Source: Ligula intestinalis | Lineage: Eukaryota; Platyhelminthes; Cestoda; Diphyllobothriidea; Diphyllobothriidae | Assembly (NCBI GenBank): GCA_036362985.1 | Contig: JAYGXS010000003.1 | Location: 2,473,565-2,537,564, forward strand | Direction: 5' to 3' | DNA length: 64,000 bases | Shown: piece by piece, positions 51,850 to 63,780 of the stretch | How positions within the stretch are numbered: position 1 is the stretch's first letter | Layout of the letters: each line of letters starts with the position of its first letter | Made by a program: the position numbers and the translations under genes | The notes under the pieces: generated by a model | The model's database searches: none | What the model was told of the DNA's origin: nothing | The model's input: only the letters and a program-made list of their open reading frames with translations

Positions 51850-53310
51850 TCCACGTCCCACAGGTTTTCATGAAAATGAACTTCCGTGCTGTGACAACTA
51901 ACCTTCCCTCCTGTATCCTTTAACCATGCGCCCACATTAAATACTAATAGGTTCTACTGTCTTTATTTGTCAAATTTCTAGGCTGTGCCTTAAATTGACA
52001 TTCTATTATCGTATTAATAGGCAATAACTGTTTGCAGTTAAATCAGATTTTGCAAAATTATATTATGTCTATAAATACTGCTAATCTCGTGATCTCTGCC
52101 TTGTTTAAATTTCCTCTAGGAAAGCAATATTTTAGTTTACCTATGCTCGCAGTCAGCAAAAAGATATAGTTAATGAACACCCGACAGGACTGTTTATCAT
52201 CCGTATGTATAAAGATGTGTTGGGCGTTGGGTGTTTGCCATGAAGGCGCGTTATTGCCTTGACGAACGTTGGGCCTGTCATTCTAGGACTGCTAGTCACC
52301 GAATTTCGTAGACTGTGTTTGTAATCCACGTGGTCTGCTGTGACAATTCCCTTGCTCATTAGAATCCTTGAACGGACTGTCACGTGGGCCGAATTTCGTC
52401 ATATCCTTGACGCTTAAGGTTGTCTTCAAGGATGACACTAAATTCATATCACCTTGTGCGGCATCTGATTAGGGAAATCTCATGAATGTTTTCATGGCAG
52501 AAAAGTGCAGAGTAGGTTTTTCTAAGCCCAGTTTGTCGTTACGTAATAGCTGGTATTATTCGTCTCCATTGTTCAGTCATTTTATTGGTAGCTGTCATTC
52601 GCCATCAAGTGAAATTTTTACCAAAATTATGGGATCTGTTTTGGATTAGAAGGGCTTACCCAAGGTCCCTTTCAATGTGAATCATGAGCCAATAAAATCT
52701 TGTAATATCTAAGTTTCAAAGATATACTAGCATTCGAAAGAGCTTCTTTTCGGTCGCACGTAAAAACTACACCCTGCTTAATTTATAATTTCAAAAGTTG
52801 GAAGGGCTTGCACGATTTTCGATGCTACTGTTTATTCAACAGTACCTTATTCGAAATATATACGACATGTTTATAATGTGCTCTTCTAGTACATTTTCAT
52901 CGAGCAGTATATTGAAAAAAGGTTGTGTTCTAGATAAGGTAAGTAAGTTGCATTCCGAGATGATATGATGAAAAGAAAGATCTTTGGAAAATCGAGTTGG
53001 AGTCATGAATTTTCGAACAAGTATCACATGTTCGTCGTCAAAATAAATGAAACAGTGAGGGCTGGGAGTGTCACACAAGGCGTTTTGGAGGCAGAGGTTA
53101 CAACGGACGGGGGGTGGAGATATTGGGTGGGAGTGTTATGGTGACGTGACTTTCGCGGCCATAGGTTGTGCTAGTGAGGGGAGGGGGTGTTCGCGTTTGG
53201 ACTATGGGCCACGTGTTCGGGGGAGGGGGACTGGTTCGGAGTCAGAGAAATTCAACTTGATCGGGCACGGAGAGCATGTTGTTGTTTCAGGCTGTGTCCA
53301 GATTAGTAGA
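51850..53310. other. No gene recognised
   Basis: No feature recognised. The G-rich 53080-53250 part may be the 3' untranslated region of the PLE at 53311. Confidence 0.4.
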
Positions 53311-54115
53311 CTATGCACGAAACCCGGTATAGTGTGAGTCAAGCTCTACGTGCCTGTTTATACTGGCCGGATTCGAGTGCCAAGCTTCGAGGAATTCTCT
53401 CGCTTGTCGCGTTTTTGCCATTGCGATCACGTCGGCGCCATCCCGATTGAAGCAGTGATCACACTCAAGGGAATGCGCAAATACGAATGATAAACGGTCC
53501 CGTAGGCGAATGACTGACTTATGTTCCTTGATGCGAGTTTCAAGGCATCAGCCTGTTTGGCCAATATAAACGCATGGGAAACCAGCACACGGTATACGGT
53601 AAACGACGTTACTTATTTGTTCTACGGGTAGGGGATCCTTTGCACTTCATAGGCTTGCGCGCAGTGAGGATGCGGGCTTGTGGGCACTGGAGATGCCAAA
53701 GCGACATATTTACCGAGAGATGGTTTCAAATATTCCATTAAAGTGGGGCAGTGAATAAAATTTTCGTTGCACTATACCTTCATTGGGAGGAAGGTTTTGT
53801 CTGGACCCCGACGTCTAAGACAATTCTTGGCAAAGCTTGTCGGATATCCATTGGCCCAGAAAAATTTGTACAAATACGTTAGTTCTCTCTCGAGAAAATC
53901 GTCATTACTGCCATAAAGGTAGGCCCGTCGGAAAAGAGTACGAACACAGCTTCTTTTATGGGTCGCAGAGTGGCTACTCCTACAGTTAAGGATGATTTCC
54001 GCAGTGGAGTCCTTTCAGTAAACGCTTTTTGCGGGTTCGCCATCAGTGAGTCTTTGCATAATCACGTCAAGGTTATGTTCTGGTTTTAAGTAAATCCAAA
54101 TACCTTTGAACATAA
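53311..54115 (-). pseudogene. PLE RT C-terminus and GIY-YIG (lineage D)
   Basis: Order on the minus strand: NLDVIMQRLTDG (end of the RT palm), SCVRTLFRRAYLYGSNDDFL, ERELTYLYKFFWANGYPTSF, RRGPDKTFLPMK, then after shifts VVYRIPCAGFPCVYIGQTG, LETRIKEHKSVIRLRD, FAHSLECDHCFN, KTRQAREFLEAWHSN and ASINRHVELDSHYTGF to a stop at 53311-53313. The GIY-YIG domain is complete (VYRIPC, VYIGQTG, RIKEHK, EAWHS). Stops near PMK, YP and after QTG, and one or two frameshifts, inactivate it. This lineage has the EAWHS-type C-terminus, unlike lineages A and B. Confidence 0.8.
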
Positions 54116-54269
54116 CCTGTCGTTAAACCTACGCTTGGCGTTTCCAAATCACAGAAACTGGTGAGATGAGGCAATAGACATATAAATGTGTGCTGAAGAT
54201 GAGGATAGGTTGAGAGTATTAGTCGTGAGTCAGGTACGTAGATTGATAATTACTGTTGTTTGTACGGAG

Positions 54270-54530
54270 TGAAAGGCTTTAAGTAGAGGTTAAGGGCGAT
54301 TGGCAATCGCCACCTGACGTCAGCCTTGGTCCCGGAATTTTTAATTGCTTGCGTAAGCGTCTTCTGACAATACCGCACTGGATTTTCTAGCCATATAGCC
54401 ACAGTCATGAATTTTGCTGGCACCCGTTGGCGTAGTTCCTTTGATAAGTTGGCTGGTATCCAATAGATAATCTGAAAGGCTTCATTAGTATCGACTCTGT
54501 GATCCGTATCGGTTATTCGAAACTAGGATT
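54270..54530 (-). pseudogene. PLE C-terminal fragment (lineage A)
   Basis: Minus strand: TDTDHRVDTNEAFQIIYWIP, SKELRQRVPAKFMTVAIWLE, NPVRYCQKTLTQAI. It matches the second half of the lineage A GIY-YIG ORFs (TNHRVDTNEAF..., NPVLCYQKTLTQAL). Confidence 0.75.
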
Positions 54531-54879
54531 GGGCGGAATGGCTAATGTGGGCTGGACACTGTTTGTTTAAGGCATGCCAAGCCTATGTAGGTAACTGGTA
54601 GTGGGTTCATGCCATCTGGAAAACCTAAATTTGTACGTTCATGAGCTGGCGTGATCGTCGTTTTGTTCAACCACACAACAAAACAGACCGGTTTTGAGCA
54701 GGTAATACAACCCCGAGTACAAAGTCAGTTCTATCGTCGCTAAACACGGTATCCAAACGTCGCCCTAAACTAATGTGGGCATGAGACGGAGAATTGAACG
54801 AGAATATTCTCAAATTCGGCCTAGACTGGCGCTGTACATGAAGCACGCTCTACCTTACCTAACTGAGATGGGTGTCAAG
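54531..54879. other. No gene recognised
   Basis: No feature seen. Confidence 0.35.
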
Positions 54880-55639
54880 AACTTGTGAATAAATTCAAAG
54901 GAAGGCGACAAATACCTCTCACTTCCTGATTTACCTCAGCAACCATCCCGTCTTGCGCGAATGTAGCTGCGTGCAAACGCTATATCGCCGTGTAGAAACC
55001 CACTGCAGCGAACCAGCTGACAAGAACGCCGAGGTCCAGTTTCTGTGAAAACTGTTCACTATGAATGGCTATCCTGGCGCACTCGTTGTAAAATGCAGGC
55101 GAGGAGCCAAACGAAGAAAACCAACGAGACAGCCAGAACGGAAACGCTGGCGAGAAGTACCCTCTATTGCTGATAATTCTGAAGAATTCGTTCGACTGGT
55201 CAGTGAATTTGGGATCGGCGTCGCTCACAGACGGGAGGCAACAATCCGCCGGCAACTTAAGCAGCCCAAGGACCCAGTCCCCGTTTTCCAAAGGTCTGGT
55301 GTAATTTACCGTATTGACTGTCTTTGTGCTTAAGCCAACTATGTTGGTGAAACTGGCAAACGGGTTCTCAAGCGAATGCACCAGCATGAACTCGCCGTGC
55401 AACGGAACAACAGATTTTCTCTGGTGGCCGCCCACGCATCCACGCCGGGGCACGGCTTCGGCTTCGAACGCGTGCGAATACAGGGCTGGTCAGAAGACCG
55501 AACTTCACGCCTGCTGCAGGAAGCATGACATTCACGCGCGGGCTCAATTAACAGACATATCAAGCTTCACATGCCAACGTCGCGTTGGGCGAGTAGATTG
55601 AGGGCAGAGGTCAATTCCGGCAGAACCGACTTAATTTGA
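54880..55639 (+). pseudogene. PLE RT end, linker and complete GIY-YIG (lineage F), 3 stops
   Basis: One unbroken frame with three nonsense codons: QRKATNTSHFLIYLSNHPV, CVQTLYRRVETHCSEPADKN, NGYPGALVV, EFGIGVAHRREATIRRQLKQ, PKDPVPVFQRSGVIYRIDC, ANYVGETGKRVLKRMHQHE, FSLVAAHASTPGHGFGFERV, RTSRLLQEA, HSRAGSINRHIKLH, to TGA at 55637-55639. Stops are at about 55046, 55331-55333 and 55526-55528. The linker-to-nuclease junction (PKDP...SGVIYRI) is the classical PLE arrangement. The copy is truncated upstream inside the RT. A hammerhead-like motif starts 25 nt after the stop. Confidence 0.88.
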
Positions 55640-55663
55640 CTGTGAGCTGTACGTTTTTCATTC

Positions 55664-55700
55664 CTTGACAATGAGCTCGCGGGAGAGTTCGAAACGTCAG
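55664..55700 (+). ncRNA. Hammerhead-like motif after PLE F ORF
   Basis: CTTGACAATGAGCTC, loop GCGGGA, GAGTTCGAAACGTCAG. GAGCTC pairs with GAGTTC. The CGAAACGTC part is intact; the first block differs from CTGACGA by two changes. Confidence 0.4.
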
Positions 55701-55759
55701 ACAAATACACTCCTGGACCCCGAAAACGTTTAACTTTCTTCTATTCAGTTACCTGGGTC

Positions 55760-56801
55760 TCGCATATTCTTTACCATTCAAACTCAAAGGTGTGATCATT
55801 TAAAGTAGGTAAGAACGTCAACCAGTCCCTCTATATGTGACACTCGCGATTGTACAGCTTATGATGGAATATATTCGTCGAACAGCCAGAAGTGGTCGAA
55901 TCGGATCCAAGCACAGTGGGGCCGCATTAAGAAGGAGCCAATATACTACTTTTTTACTTACTTAAAAAGCCTCTTTAAGCTGTTAAATCGAATTACAGCA
56001 TATGGGAAATGCAAAAAAGGTTTGCGCATGACTACTATTAAGGAAAATATCGCGTTTTTTGCTCTTTGAAAACTGAAACTAGCAGTAAAAGGGATTGACA
56101 TAAATGAGTTGCCGAGGAAATACCACGCTTTTAATTACAATCCGCAGTGTAATGATCATGCATCGATCTACTATACATGCAAAAAAGACGGTTCGAATGA
56201 ACGGTCGCTCGATTCTGCGAAAACGCTTAGCCTTACATTTTTAGGATTGCCTGCCCGGGAGCCGAAATAATGTTGCACTTAAATTCTAAAATATACCGTT
56301 GAAAGGAGGCTTGGTTAAACTCATTTTAACATTCAGTTCGAAGTAGACAATTTTGAACTTCTGTCCATTTTAACTTCGTGCTGTGTTATTTGGGCTTTCG
56401 AGGTGCACAAAGGTCCAAAAAGAAGGGTGCAAGTTTTCAATAAAGTATGACAGGTTGAACTGGTATTCATTGTGAGAGGATCTGATGTCGCCTGCTTGAA
56501 AATTTACGAAAACATCTGTCTTTACCGACGGGCATTCTCTTTTCTTAAGGTATGTTCCAATTGCTTCGTGTTGCGATACTTTCAAATAGTAGTCAAGTAA
56601 ACTCAACTGTTTTATAAACAAAAGGCTGGTTAGTCAGCAGTTATGTTAATATATTCGTTTCAGAGCCAACTGCGCAAATTACTTTCTGTCATAGACGCTG
56701 ACACTATACAAAAACCAAAAGTGCGAAATAGTTTATTTCATGCTGTTGTAATTTACATTAGCCTTCAAGTAAGACAGCTGAATTCTATAGTTAATATACT
56801 T
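55760..56801. other. No gene recognised
   Basis: No feature seen. Confidence 0.4.
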
Positions 56802-57835
56802 CTTAAAAAATTACTTGAATATTCCCATGGTTAATTTTCAAAGTCAGTTTAAAGCAAACAATTATTTAAGCAACTTGCCAACGGGCTGACCATTTCATAA
56901 GTAAATGAACGCTGTACATAACAATTAAAGTTTGAATATGTAGAAAAATCAATAACTATATAGCATGTGCGCTGATTGGCCACTGCGGACTATTTCAGTT
57001 GACACATGTAGACCTTATCAGCGATTGGTAAAGAGACTGCCGCTAGTTGGTAGGGACGAAACGCTATCGTTATCTGGTGGCAGTGTAGGCCATGGAAGTG
57101 TAATAGCTTTTGTCAGCGTCTTCTGGCAATACAGCATTGCATTTTTTAGCCGTATTGCTACTGCTTCAGCTGTTGCGAGCATTCGTTGGTGGTGGCCTTT
57201 GGAAAAGTTAGATGGTGTCCGGTAGACACCCTGAAAGACTTTATAAGCATGGACTCGATGAGTCGTATCAAAAAGGTGTGCGAGGATAGAGTTCGAGATA
57301 GATTTAGTTTCACCTTTGCTTGACCAGGCCAATAGGTGGTCAAATACTCTCTTTTTCAGGAGCCTTGTTGTTCCGCAAATGTACCTTGCTCCACAGGAGC
57401 AAGTGAAGTAGTATATGCACATGGATGTGAGTTTCAACGGGAGTCGGTTTTTAACTCCCAATCGTAGGAGGGAAAGTTCGTGAATAACACGCATCTGTTT
57501 GCCGCGGAGAATGCGCTAGCGATCGCAGTGTTAAGGTGTCGTTTACCTATTCGCTTGTTGCATCTTCTTAGGAAGGTAGTCTTATGAATATGTCTTCCTT
57601 TTCTGCGGTTAAGGTCATATGCTTCTTGGTACTTTTTCCAATATTCCTAAGGATGAACCTTTCTGAGCATCCGTTTTCAAAAAGGGTGTTCTGCAACTGT
57701 TTCAGTTCTGCTTTGACAGTTTCAGGAGATCAGATCCGTTGTGCTCTAGCTGCTTATCCCTTGCAAATGTTTGGCCTTATGACAAGTTACTGAACACATT
57801 TGCTAGCCATTCACTGACTTTTTAGATTATGAAAA
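56802..57835 (-). mobile_element. PLE lineage A' with short inverted ends
   Basis: The 3' part (56802-57060) is homologous to 47545-47735 and to the window end. The right end (57748-57835: TTGCAAATGTTTGG, TTCACTGACTTTT) is an inverted, degraded copy of the left end. This is the same structure as the element at 47542-48206 but longer and older. No target duplication was recognised. Confidence 0.7.
57018..57740 (-). pseudogene. PLE linker and GIY-YIG (lineage A')
   Basis: Upstream part (57500-57740): SPETVKAELKQLQNTLFENG, RFILRNIGKSTKKHMTLTAE, KEDIFIRLPS, then a stop and a frameshift. Main ORF (57018-57494): SMCIYYFTCSCGARYICGTT, RLLKKRVFDHLLAWSSKGET, SNSILAHLFDTTHRVHAYKV, LATAEAVAIRLKNAMLYCQK. 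The catalytic YIGRT has become YICGT. This is a second intermediate-length lineage A copy that supports the linker order seen at 18200-19230. Confidence 0.82.
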
Positions 57836-57994
57836 AATCCTAAATTCTAGTATGCAGTCAAATGCATTCATTCAATGGTGAATTCTTAAAAACGTGTTCG
57901 AATAAAATGCAATTACTTGAACTGTTGGTAAGTGCGTGTTCCGGGTGTCATTCAGTCAGCCGTTTACGCAGTCCTTCGTGATGTAAATCAATAT

Positions 57995-58100
57995 TGACGC
58001 GTCTGGTTATATTGATCTGGCTAGGGTGCCAAACTTCCAGAGATTTTCTCGCTTGTGTCGTGTTGGTCATGGTGAGCACCTGATATCACTACTGATGTAT
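57995..58100 (-). pseudogene. PLE lineage D remnant
   Basis: Minus strand TMTNTTQARKSLEVWHPSQI matches the lineage D end KTRQAREFLEAWHSN at about 53370-53420. DNA similarity is also clear (AGAGATTTTCTCGCTTGTG versus GAGGAATTCTCTCGCTTGTC). Confidence 0.6.
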
Positions 58101-60346
58101 GTGAAGCCTCTGTTTAAAATTGCATGACCATGAGTGTCTTCATCTTGGACTTCTTCTTCTTCTTGTTCTTGCGAGTTGACTGCCTTAACCAACCAATTCA
58201 ACTGCACAATACTAACTCCAGATGTTGAGTTTTATCGTTAAGCTTATTCACAGGTGGGTCACCAGGGAATACACATTAAATAGGAAATAGTTTGAAGGGT
58301 TGTGTAATATTTCGAATGTATGGTGCGTGCTATAAGATAAGAAACCGGTGTCCACGCCGAATGAAAAATTAGAAGATTAGTGAAGTGGACGATGAAATAA
58401 TGAGCTGCCGACCACAGTTTTAATTGTAGATACAATTGAATAGTTTCAGATTAAGAAGGTCGTCATTAATTTATATTTCTAAACAGAGCACTAATTCAAA
58501 CTAAACTAAGGCAAACCCGCCAAATTTTCCAAGTCTGTTTTCAAAAGTGCTTACTAAGCACAAGAGATGTAGTTACGTCGTCGACCTTATTCAGCCGTCT
58601 TCGCATTTTCACATTTTTTTTTACAATTTTTATAAATTCACCCGGAAATCTGAAAATTTACTATAACATTGAGCTAAGTAGGATTAGCCGGCGGGAGTGT
58701 CTCTCATCTACCACACCTTTGACCAAGTTCTTCACAAACGTTCACATGCGAAGTGTTGAACCAACAGCCTGACAACTGAGTCCACTAGCACACAATCCAA
58801 AGGATTAGAAGCTAAAAAGAGGTCATGTGAAAACAACTGCCGGAAGCTTAGTCTTTCACTGTGATCTGAGGTCAGCAGTGCAACCTTACCTAACCTGTTA
58901 CTTAACACCCAGGAAGTTACTGCAGAGGTTTGGAAACCATGACTTACTAATTTACCAAAAACATCCTCGTAACAAAAGGATCTTAAACTTCGAACAAAGA
59001 ACCTAAGCCAATTCGAAATTTGATTTGCAAAGTGCGTGAGGCATTACTGTGGACATTTGGGTAGGCAAAGTGCTAGTTAACTGACAAAAGGGACTAAGAT
59101 AATTAAGGCTTCGATGTAGGCCTGTAGTAACATTCTTTTAGAAAAGCGGGCACACAGAGGTCAGTCTCCATTTGAAAAAAACATAATGCGAATTTCAGAT
59201 AATCTGGGGAAACGTTTGACTTGCTTGGCACAAAGGGTAAATTATTTAAATCTGTCAACCCCTCCCCTTCCCCTGATAAATGATCCTTGTGGTCATTCTG
59301 GTTGATTCTTGATGACTGCGAATTAAATCAGTTTGCTGAATGCGAAATATTTTACTACATACGAGTTAAAGGTCAGGCGGGTCAATCGACCCAGATAGGA
59401 TTAAATGCAAAGTTGCGGCGTGCCTTTGTTTTTCAGTAGTAGAGCCTTGGCTGTACAATAGCCCTTTCTGATGTTGAGGTTAGAATTCCACAGACGCCGG
59501 ATCTTTTTCACAAAAAGGTCAACTGAATTATTTAAATCTGCAAAACTGCCCCTAATAATGAACCTTTTCTTGTAAAAACTAGAGCTGTTTCTGAAGAGCT
59601 GGTCTTAATATCCGGGTAAATTCATATTCTGATAGTCTTTACCTCTAAAGCATATATAAAAGAAAACAAATTTACGCATTTTTTTGCATTTACTAAAAAA
59701 TGTTTCCACACAACCACAGTGTTATTTTGTTTGTGCTTTAAGGTCGAGGATACGACTTTAAATACGATTTTTTCCCATAATTTCGTGCGACTACAGTGTG
59801 TTGCAACTGGCCATCCACATGGTGGCTTATCGCCCTATTTTAATTGTTTTCTTTCCTACTTTAAGTTACTGAATTAAACAGGTACTGTTTTAGTCTACTT
59901 TGCCTGTTTTTATGTAGTATCTATTGCAATTTCAAATACTGCTCTCACGTAACAAGTATGTGCACTCGGCAAAAGAGATAAACATGTGTGATATTTACTT
60001 AATCCCATTTAAGCCATTCTTTTTTTACAGATTAAAAGAAGCTTGTTGGACACTGGATTGAACAGAATTGTGATAAGAATCAAGGTATGTGAAAAGAAAT
60101 GTTTAAAAGCGACATGGTTGCCCCAGTAACAAGAGGGGTTTTAAGGCTCTTTTTTTGTCCAATCAGTTTCCATGGAGCACTGTAATGACGGGTAAACAAT
60201 TGTATCGTTTTAAGGCATGTATGAAAGTATTTAATGAGTATGCTGTTATACGTCAAATTTAGGATGCTGTCTTCCAAACATAGCTAACAAAGGAAATCGA
60301 TCGATTTTCCTATCAGAAAGGACTAAAATATATTCAAAAATAATCA
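58101..60346. other. No gene recognised
   Basis: 2.2 kb, AT-rich in places. No long frame, domain or shared repeat was identified. Confidence 0.45.
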
Positions 60347-61628
60347 ATGTCCAACAAACCAACCAGGAGCACGTCAAGGAAACCAATAATACAGAACTTT
60401 TCAGGCTGCCGCGGAGACAGATACGAGGTAGCCACACTTACAGGGCAGGGCCCCACCGTTGATCAATCAGCCACCGCTGAGGCGAGTTTAAACAATCTCA
60501 CCGTTGACAACAAAAGCACGATTGGTTTGCCACGTAAAGTACAGGCTGCCGTGAAGACAGATGCGAGGGAGCCCACACTTACAGGGCAAGCCCCCCAAGT
60601 GATCAATCAGCCACCGCTGAGGCGAGTTTAAACAATCTCACCGTAGACAACAAAAGCACGATTGGTTCGCCATGTAAAGTACAGGCTGCCGTCAAAAAAG
60701 ACACGAATGAAAACACGAAAGCGTTGCACCAGGAAGTGGCTGACGGCGTAGAGGGGATGCAGAAAGTCACCGATAGGGGCAAAATTCCTTAATACAAGGT
60801 CTACCGAAATCCACTGCAAGAACTGCTATTAACCAGAAAGTGGGTGACATTGTCACAGGCCCGAGCCCGAAGCCCACAGTAGAAAACGAGGGCAGTTCAT
60901 CAACCATAGACGCCAGTCGTACACAAGATGGTCATAATAGCAGCACAAAGGCTATTAACGCGCAAGCAAGTGACAGTGTCATAGCCACGAAAAATGGCAC
61001 TAAGAGAGAAGCCATCATCATAATACAGGAATAAACGGCATAAACCGCAGCCACTCCCATGGACCGGCATTCCGCAGATGTCCAGCTCTTCCATGCACTT
61101 ATAAACAAAATGCTGGGACCCAATGTACCATTAGAGTGCGAAAAGGCTTTCCCCCTTGGCAAACGGCCAGAGAGCCCAACTAAAACGGCACGTCCCAAAC
61201 CTCTGAAAGTCATCATGACAAGAAGCCAAGACGCCAAGCTCATTCTATCTGGGCGTTTTAAAATCAAAGACTCTGACCCGGGAGTTTTTTCAGCAGGAGT
61301 TCTCAGCTGCAGAACGGAACAAACGTCGTCAACTTGTTTCCAAAAAGAGGGCGTGGGTCAGCAAGGGCGAACGAAACTTGGTTATTTACAACACCCAAGT
61401 GATCCAACGTTTATTGTTCTCACCTTTGATAGGTCCGTTTCGGATAATCACATAGTCGGCTCAGTAGGGGGAGGATTGAGCCCAATCGAAAAACGTACAG
61501 AGGCAGAACGAAGGGGAAAAACATTTGGTTATTTACAACAACCAAATGATCCAGCGTCCACTGTTCTCCCCCAGGAAAGGTTCTCCCCGGATGACCAGTC
61601 GACCCGGAAAGGGACGGGGCGAGCCTGA
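60347..61628 (+). pseudogene. CR1-like ORF1 remnant (L3)
   Basis: The first part is variable and contains the 140 bp repeat. The second part (from 61059) has AFPLGKRPESPTKTARPKPL, KVIMTRSQDAKLILSGRFKI, and in a shifted frame FFQQEFSAAERNKRRQLVSK and GERNLVIYNTQVIQR. These match the conserved ORF1 C-terminal block of L1 and L2. A duplicated stretch (TTGGTTATTTACAACA, 61378 and 61532) lies near the end. Confidence 0.65.
60402..60705 (+). repeat. 140 bp tandem repeat in L3 ORF1 region
   Basis: CAGGCTGCCG starts units at 60402, 60542 and 60682, exactly 140 bp apart; the third unit is partial. Units one and two share CACTTACAGGGCA, GATCAATCAGCCACCGCTGA and GGCGAGTTTAAACAATCTCA. Since 140 is not a multiple of three, the frame changes from unit to unit. 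Confidence 0.9.
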
Positions 61629-61666
61629 CTGTAACCAATTCTCAAGCCAACAGAAAGTTTACTTTC

Positions 61667-62405
61667 ATGTTCACAAATGCACAGAGTATGCTATCAAAGC
61701 TAGGCGAGCTGAAGATTCATGCCTTTAAATTATCACCAGATATAGTTTCAATAATGGGAACTTGGCTGTCTGAACATGTAGCCGACGGCGAGGTTTCCAT
61801 GCATGGCTATCAACTGTTCAGAAAAGACAGAAAATGTCGTCAATTTGGTGGCGTAACAACATACGGGACAAATGAACTCAAAGTTTTGGACAAAACGGAT
61901 AAACTGGCGTGTACTTCCGAGGCCATCTGGCTGTCCATTAAAGTATTAGGTACACCCAACCTCGATGTCCTGACACTCTACCGACCACCGAGAAGAGAGT
62001 CCGTAGTGGATGCCTCCTTGCTAGAGGAGCTAAAAACATTACTGCACGATCGGACATCCTGATTGTGTGGATTTCAACGCGCCTTACATCGACTGGGTTA
62101 CGGCCTGCGCACATAGCTCCGATATAGCCTTCGACAGCTGCCTTCTCAGCATGACTCTAAAGTTATTTCTCACGCAACACGTCACTTTTCCGACAAAGAT
62201 GCGCGATTGCCAACAGTCCAACTGTCTGGACCTCGTACTCACGAAATCAGAGGACATCATCGACCAAGTGTCATGTCTCTCACCACTAGGTAAAAGTGAC
62301 CATGTTGTACTGCTAAGGGAGTACTCGTTATTCTCAATACTGGAGAGACCCTCAACAGCCAGAAGAAATATCTGGCGAGGCGATTTCGATCAAACGAAGA
62401 CCGAA
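61667..62405 (+). pseudogene. CR1-like endonuclease (L3), frameshifted
   Basis: FTNAQSMLSKLGELKIHAF, IMGTWLSEHVADGEVSMHGY, FGGVTTYGTNELKV, VLTLYRPPR, then a frameshift near 62060 and DFNAPYIDWV, NCLDLVLTKSEDIID, LGKSDHVVL. Several positions are altered: MGTWL lacks the catalytic E of TETWL. The endonuclease end (SDH) is intact. The RT that should follow is missing. Confidence 0.75.
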
Positions 62406-62411
62406 ATCATA

Positions 62412-62900
62412 AATGACAAACCATTGAAGAAAGTGAACGCCCAGAAAGACTTGAAAGTCTTGATCATGCCCTCGCTTAAACCCTCCCTGCATTGCACAAA
62501 GGTAACCAATCCGCGATTTCGATCCTATACCTCGTCAGACGAGCTTTTTCTACCTTCAATGAAGAGTGCTTCACAAAAGTCTTCGGAACCTTCGTACGAC
62601 CGCACCTAGAATCTGCTATCCAAGCTTGGAGACCCTGGGCCACGAAAGACATCAACATCCTGGAAAAGGTACAACGGCGCGCAACCAAACTTGTTAAGGG
62701 GCAGGGCTCGCAGCCTAATGAAACACGGCTGTCGAATCTCAATCTCTTCCCATTGCGCTACAGGCAGCTTCGGGGATCTGATACTAGTATTCCTCGTATA
62801 ACGTCTTCATGACTGCTGCCTTATATCAGGGGATTTTTTCGAATTAGCAACGACAACGAAACTGAGGGGTCATCCTTTCAAATTAAAGGTGACAGTTGCC
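62412..62900 (+). pseudogene. CR1-like RT C-terminus (L3), after internal deletion
   Basis: AQKDLKVLIMPSLKPSLHC follows the endonuclease directly, then after a shift VRRAFSTFNEECFTKVFGTF, VRPHLESAIQAWRPWA, EKVQRRATKLVKGQG, LNLFPLRYRQLRG and, degraded, FFELATTTKLRGHPFKLKV. Compared with L1, the deleted part equals most of the RT domain. Confidence 0.75.
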
Positions 62901-63033
62901 AGGCTGAAGCGTGAAATGCGCTTCCTTAGGACGTTGTTATGTGAGAATCGCTAGAGGGTTTTAAGCGAAAACTGGATCGATATAGCAGTGCACGATGGAT
63001 AGGAACTGACAATTTGCAATAATAATAATACTA

Positions 63034-63780
63034 CTTCCAATTTTTCAATAGTATTATTAGTTATATCCATTCACGTTTGCTATTTATAACGCCCTCCTAC
63101 GCATAGCCTCATGCGAAGGTTTCCACGGTCTACCCTACTTGGCTATCTGCGTACCGTGATAACCCCCCTAGCGATCTTATCAGCCAGACCTGACGGCCTA
63201 AACATTCATCCTTGGTTCGACCCAAAACGGAATGTCGACGATCTGGACGGATGCCTCTGTTTTTCCAGTTCCGTTGGCGGACTCTGCAATCAACAAGGAA
63301 GAATCAGGATACTGCTTCTACACATTGATGATCCTATGAACCTTTGCAATGCCGCACCCCGTTGGATACCCCTTTTTTCTCCATTATCCCACGCAAAAGT
63401 GGGGTTTCCTAGATGGAACTCTGGGAACATCACGTTGCTTACCGGAACACTCTTTACATCTTGCTGATGTATCACAAAGTCTGACCGGCTCTCCACTATC
63501 GATCAACAATTTGCATGTATGTATGTACCTGGCGGCCTTGCGTGGTGACGAAGGGCGATGCCAGTGGCCAATGACAACTGATTTTTAAACAACGGCGCAA
63601 ACGTTAGGATTTCAGATAATTTATAGAAGCGTTTGGTACATCTTAATAATTCATTTAGCCCATTTGTGAAGTGTTGGATTCTGGCTTGATTGATTAATAA
63701 ATCCTGTTTGGGTCGTGAGCTTACTGAATGGGTATTCACGAATGCGAGAGAATACTCGTATTCCATAAAATTTCTATTGG
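63034..63780. other. No gene recognised
   Basis: A frame of 118 codons (63111-63467 plus) is open but has no recognised motif. Confidence 0.4.

Larger units (their letters stand above)
60347..63033 (+). mobile_element. CR1-like non-LTR retrotransposon L3 (RT core deleted)
   Basis: ORF1 remnants with a tandem repeat (60347-61628), endonuclease (61667-62400), then a jump to the RT C-terminus (62412-62900) and a terminal AATAATAATAAT run at about 63019-63031. The RT motifs from SPGPDG through YADD are missing. Confidence 0.82.

Noticed and set aside
55061..55063. ATG at 55061 as a gene start
   Set aside because: The same frame extends upstream through a stop into PLE RT sequence, so the ATG is internal.
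56875..56905. Hammerhead-like motif in the left end of the PLE at 56802
   Set aside because: The position matches the motif at 47602, but both core blocks are lost.
63111..63588. Frames of 118 and 79 codons near the window end
   Set aside because: No recognisable domain and mutually overlapping.
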